From Oceanisphaera arctica (GTDB lineage: Bacteria > Pseudomonadota > Gammaproteobacteria > Enterobacterales > Aeromonadaceae): a stretch of DNA of 64,000 bases. Below are positions 60,354-64,000 of this stretch, one piece after another. The stretch's first letter is position 1, and each line of letters opens with the position of its first letter. The notes beneath the pieces were generated by a model. The model was given only the letters and a program-made list of their open reading frames with translations. It was not told where the DNA came from and searched no databases. A program made the translations under genes and the position numbers. The stretch spans positions 1 through 64,000 of the forward strand of contig NZ_MPZM01000015.1 in assembly GCF_002936955.1 (NCBI RefSeq), written 5' to 3'.

Positions 60354-61048
60354 CATATCTTGCTCTCGCTCATCTGCTGCAGAAAAAAGCCCGCCAGGCC
60401 AAGGTCTTCCGGGCGGGTTATCTTGATATTGTCGGCACGCCCTTCCACCAGTCGAGGATGAAAACCGGCCCACTCCATGGCCGAGGCTTCGTCGGTGATG
60501 ATAGCGCCGGCCGCCAGGGACGCGCTCAGAGCCTGTTGCAGTGGCTCAGTGGCAAAGCATTGGGGCGTCAGGGCGTGCCAGAGTTCATCCCTGGACACGC
60601 TGGTACTGATGGCGCCCTGGCCATCACCCCGCTTCATGGTGTCGCGCACCCGGCAGGCCAACAGGCCGCCGTGAGGTTGCCGACCCGCCGCCAATACCGC
60701 ATCGAGATCGACTCTGTGCAGACAGGGCCGGGCCGCATCGTGTACCAGCACCCAGTCGGTTTTTACCTGAGCCAGCGCATTGAGCACAGAATCGGCCCGT
60801 TCGCGCCCACCGATGACCCGCAACACCCGAGGATGCCGGGCGATATCCAGATTTTCAAACCAGGGGTCCTGCTCGGCAGTGGCCACGATGATACGGGCGA
60901 TGGCCGGGTGATCCAGCAGGCGTGCCAGGGTCTGTTCCAGCACGGTGCTGCCACCCAGCGGCAGGTATTGCTTGGGTATGTCGGCCGCCATGCGGCTACC
61001 GATCCCGGCCGCGGGCACCACGGCGGTAAAAGACAGGTCAGGTATCAT
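60353..61048 (-). CDS. ispD: 2-C-methyl-D-erythritol 4-phosphate cytidylyltransferase
   Basis: 231 residues. CTP-binding [19 protein letters not shown] with R19 and K26; VLVHDAARP and SVTDEA-like ([10 protein letters not shown]) motifs conserved. Third step of the MEP pathway. It overlaps ftsB by 4 bases and ispF by 1, so the whole row from ftsB to surE is tightly packed. Confidence 0.96.
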   Translation of the reverse strand: MIPDLSFTAVVPAAGIGSRMAADIPKQYLPLGGSTVLEQTLARLLDHPAIARIIVATAEQDPWFENLDIARHPRVLRVIGGRERADSVLNALAQVKTDWVLVHDAARPCLHRVDLDAVLAAGRQPHGGLLACRVRDTMKRGDGQGAISTSVSRDELWHALTPQCFATEPLQQALSASLAAGAIITDEASAMEWAGFHPRLVEGRADNIKITRPEDLGLAGFFLQQMSESKI

Positions 61049-61332
61049 GGTGATGGTTCTTCCGCCAACAGCAGGCGGTAAAAGGTTTCTCCGGGCTTGA
61101 TCATGCCGAGGTCGTTTCGTGCCAGCTCTTCCACCGCCGCCAGCCCCTTGTTGAGATCCTCGATCTCCCGGTACAGCAAGGCGTTACGGGCAACCAGCTG
61201 TTCGTTATCGGTCACCTGGCGGGCGACATTGGCCTTTGCTTCGTTATATTCGGCCAGGCCGTTCTTGCCCCACCACAGGTGGTATTGCAGGGCGCCTAAC
61301 AGGGCGAGCAGTATCAGCGTCAGGGTGCGCAT
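61045..61332 (-). CDS. ftsB: cell division protein FtsB
   Basis: 95 residues from the ATG at 61332; GGAGG lies 4 bases upstream, which decides against the TTG one codon earlier. A membrane helix (about 3-20) is followed by a coiled coil (about 28-65, NEAKANVARQVTDNEQLVARNALLYREI) and the short EELARNDLGMIKPGETFY domain typical of FtsB. It forms the FtsQLB divisome complex. First gene of the ftsB-ispD-ispF-truD-surE-pcm row. Confidence 0.94.
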   Translation of the reverse strand: MRTLTLILLALLGALQYHLWWGKNGLAEYNEAKANVARQVTDNEQLVARNALLYREIEDLNKGLAAVEELARNDLGMIKPGETFYRLLLAEEPSP

Positions 61333-61377
61333 CAATCCTCCAAAAGTAGCGCGCTAGTTTCCCATATTCGGGAGCCG

Positions 61378-61400
61378 AACAAAAGAAACCCCGCACGGGG
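61378..61400 (-). terminator. terminator-like hairpin upstream of ftsB
   Basis: CCCCG (61389-61393) / CGGGG (61396-61400), with T-rich TTTCTTTTG after it on the minus strand. It lies between mobile repeat copy 5 and ftsB, so it may be a second stop for transcripts coming from eno. Confidence 0.6.
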
Positions 61401-61441
61401 CGGGGCCAGACCACGACGAGAACATTCGTCGACCAAAGTAA

Positions 61442-61937
61442 TACCAAACTAAATAAAAATATGATCTAGGTTAAACTGGATACTCGAGGAAACAGAGCCA
61501 CCTCCCACGACACGCCACTGGTAAATGACACTCACCGTTGCAGCCTACTGCGAACATTCACTGGATGTTCGGTCAGGCTGCAACCGTTCGTCACGGCGAG
61601 ACAAGCTCGCCCCCTGAGGGCTCGGGAAATGCCGTCTGACCGCCAGGGAAGGCGGGAATGCCGGAACGGCAGGAGCATTTTCCGGCCATGGCATTTCACG
61701 GTCGTGGGAGCCGATCTCTGTTGCCTCTCCTTAAGCACCGAGTTGTCTGCAGTTCGCTCCCACTGGCGACTCCGCAGCAGAGGGGCGGATGAAGGGTTCT
61801 ACTCTACCGACCATCACATGACAGGACGTCATGTGCTGAGCGCCACATGGAGGTGCTTGCAGCGTGTCGGTGGAGTAGACCTTTCGTCCGACCTTTACAG
61901 GGCAGCTAAACAGATCAGTTAGTTTTACAGATTGGTA
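61442..61937. repeat. MITE-like two-module palindromic element, copy 5 (expanded)
   Basis: Longest copy, 496 bp. It starts TACCAAACTAAATAAAAATA after TAA (61439-61441) and ends TTGGTA before TAA (61938-61940); the inverse of the right end reads TACCAATCTGTAAAACTAAC. Module II (61486-61727) is expanded by extra hairpins: GTTGCAGCCT...AGGCTGCAAC (61538-61584) and GGCGAG/CTCGCC (61595-61611), plus the GGAATGCCGGAACGGCAGGA insert shared with copy 3. Module I (61787-61889): inner stem CACATGAC/GTCATGTG with loop AGGAC and small hairpin CAC-ATGGAG-GTG (61844-61855). Orientation as copy 2. Confidence 0.87.
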
Positions 61938-61982
61938 TAACCTGCTGATGCTTCGCATTGCGCACCATACCAATAATGAACA

Positions 61983-62009
61983 AAAAGCCCCGCTCAAGGC
62001 GGGGCTTTG
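61983..62009 (-). terminator. intrinsic terminator of eno
   Basis: AAAGCCCCGC / GCGGGGCTTT with a short loop, followed on the minus strand by TTTTTG. It is 19 bases after the eno stop. Confidence 0.92.
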
Positions 62010-62027
62010 TTCATTTCAGGGCAGGCA

Positions 62028-63332
<1,305 letters not shown>

Positions 63333-63391
63333 CTAACTTCCTCTTAGTTTAAAGGTAAAAATAGTTGAAAGGTAAAAACGAGATAAAGCAC

Positions 63392-63422
63392 TAAAAAATG
63401 CGGCTGAGCCTCAGGCTCAGCC
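63392..63422 (-). terminator. intrinsic terminator between pyrG and eno
   Basis: Perfect 9-bp stem GGCTGAGCC (63402-63410) / GGCTCAGCC (63414-63422), followed on the minus strand by GCATTTTTTAG. It lies 12 bases after the pyrG stop, so eno needs its own promoter in the 60 bases that remain, or read-through. Confidence 0.9.
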
Positions 63423-63433
63423 GTTGTATCAGA

Positions 63434-64000
63434 TTATTCCAGCTCGCCCCGCTGGTATTGACCCGCCGCCTTCACGAAACCGGCAAAGAGGCCATGGCCA
63501 TCACGCGGGGTGGAGGTGAATTCCGGATGGAACTGCGCCGCCACAAACCAGGGATGATCCGGATTTTCGATGATCTCGACCAACTTCTTGTCGGCGGAAC
63601 GACCGGTCACTTTCAGGCCGGCTGCTTCAATCTTCGGCAGCAGGCGATTGTTCACTTCATAACGGTGGCGATGACGCTCATAGATGGTGTCGGAGCCGTA
63701 CAGGGCGTGCACCTTGGAGCCAGGCTCCAGGTGGCACAGCTGTGCGCCCAGGCGCATGGTGCCGCCCAGATCAGACTGTTCGTCACGCACTTCGACATTG
63801 CCTTCTTCGTCAATCCATTCGGTGATCAGACCCACCACCGGATAGGGGCTTTGCTTGTCGAACTCGGACGAATGGGCGCCTTCCAGGCCGGCCACGTTGC
63901 GAGCGTATTCGATCAACGCCACCTGCATTCCCAGGCAGATACCCAGGTAAGGCACGCGATTTTCACGCGCATAACGGGCCGCCATGATCTTGCCTTCTAC
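63434..64000 (-). CDS. pyrG: CTP synthase, C-terminal part (gene runs off the window)
   Basis: The last 188 codons are visible; the frame is open to the window edge and continues upstream. This is the glutaminase half: nucleophile cysteine in YLGICLGMQ, and the His/Glu pair in HPEFTSTP near the end. [10 protein letters not shown] is another conserved block. It makes CTP from UTP and glutamine. The pyrG-eno order is conserved in gammaproteobacteria. Confidence 0.96.
   Translation of the reverse strand, partial: VEGKIMAARYARENRVPYLGICLGMQVALIEYARNVAGLEGAHSSEFDKQSPYPVVGLITEWIDEEGNVEVRDEQSDLGGTMRLGAQLCHLEPGSKVHALYGSDTIYERHRHRYEVNNRLLPKIEAAGLKVTGRSADKKLVEIIENPDHPWFVAAQFHPEFTSTPRDGHGLFAGFVKAAGQYQRGELE

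Overview
The window looks like a chromosomal segment of a marine or halophilic gammaproteobacterium of the Aeromonadales (Oceanimonas / Oceanisphaera / Zobellella-like). The housekeeping blocks keep Escherichia-type order: pncC-recA-recX-alaS-csrA-tRNA(Ser, Arg); radA-serB with a divergent ytjB; znuCB/znuA-mepM; hemE with a divergent rsd; and mutS followed by rpoS-nlpD-yqaA-pcm-surE-truD-ispF-ispD-ftsB and eno-pyrG. Taxonomy is inferred from gene content only.

Layout. 1-2750: the end of an NRPS-independent siderophore locus, with a partial IucA/IucC synthetase and a PLP decarboxylase arranged like pvsD-pvsE of vibrioferrin. 2857-9638 (minus): a complete nine-gene N-ATPase operon, atpDCQRBEFAG, with no separate delta gene. 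9873-18570: histidine utilisation (hutIGUH, a YjiH-type transporter, hutC) with TGTATATACA-type operators; yaeQ lies inside this block. 18726-23612: a MarR regulator, yjaG, a 2-hydroxyacid dehydrogenase overlapping a uracil-DNA glycosylase family gene, and znuBC. 23699-32000: znuA, mepM, hemE, rsd, radA, serB, ytjB and deoD. 32385-35642: oxaloacetate decarboxylase Na+ pump oadGAB. 35960-36587: six tRNA genes. 36723-41981: csrA, alaS, recX, recA, pncC. 42081-51572: a TSUP exporter, then an uncharacterised catabolic cluster (DUF3726-like protein, unknown 573-residue protein, LysR regulator, aldehyde dehydrogenase, M19-like protein, BCCT transporter, RidA). 51949-64000: a frameshifted mutS and the rpoS-ispD-ftsB-eno-pyrG block.

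Two results stand out. First, five copies of a 250-500 bp intergenic element occur at about 17.4, 21.6, 32.0, 54.6 and 61.4 kb. Each has two large palindromic modules. Inner hairpin stems vary but stay base-paired around nearly constant 6-nt loops (ATCCCT/ATCCAT). Three copies keep TACCAA-type terminal inverted repeats, and two of these are flanked by TAA on both sides. They look like a non-autonomous mobile element with a conserved fold. Second, the LysR-controlled cluster at 43.2-51.6 kb has the composition of a degradation pathway for a betaine-like compound, including an M19 homologue that has lost part of its metal site.

Several systems suggest a sodium-based energy economy (Oad pump, BCCT transporter, N-ATPase), although the coupling ion of the N-ATPase is open. 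mutS carries a single-base frameshift, which is either a real mutator lesion or a sequencing error in a C run.
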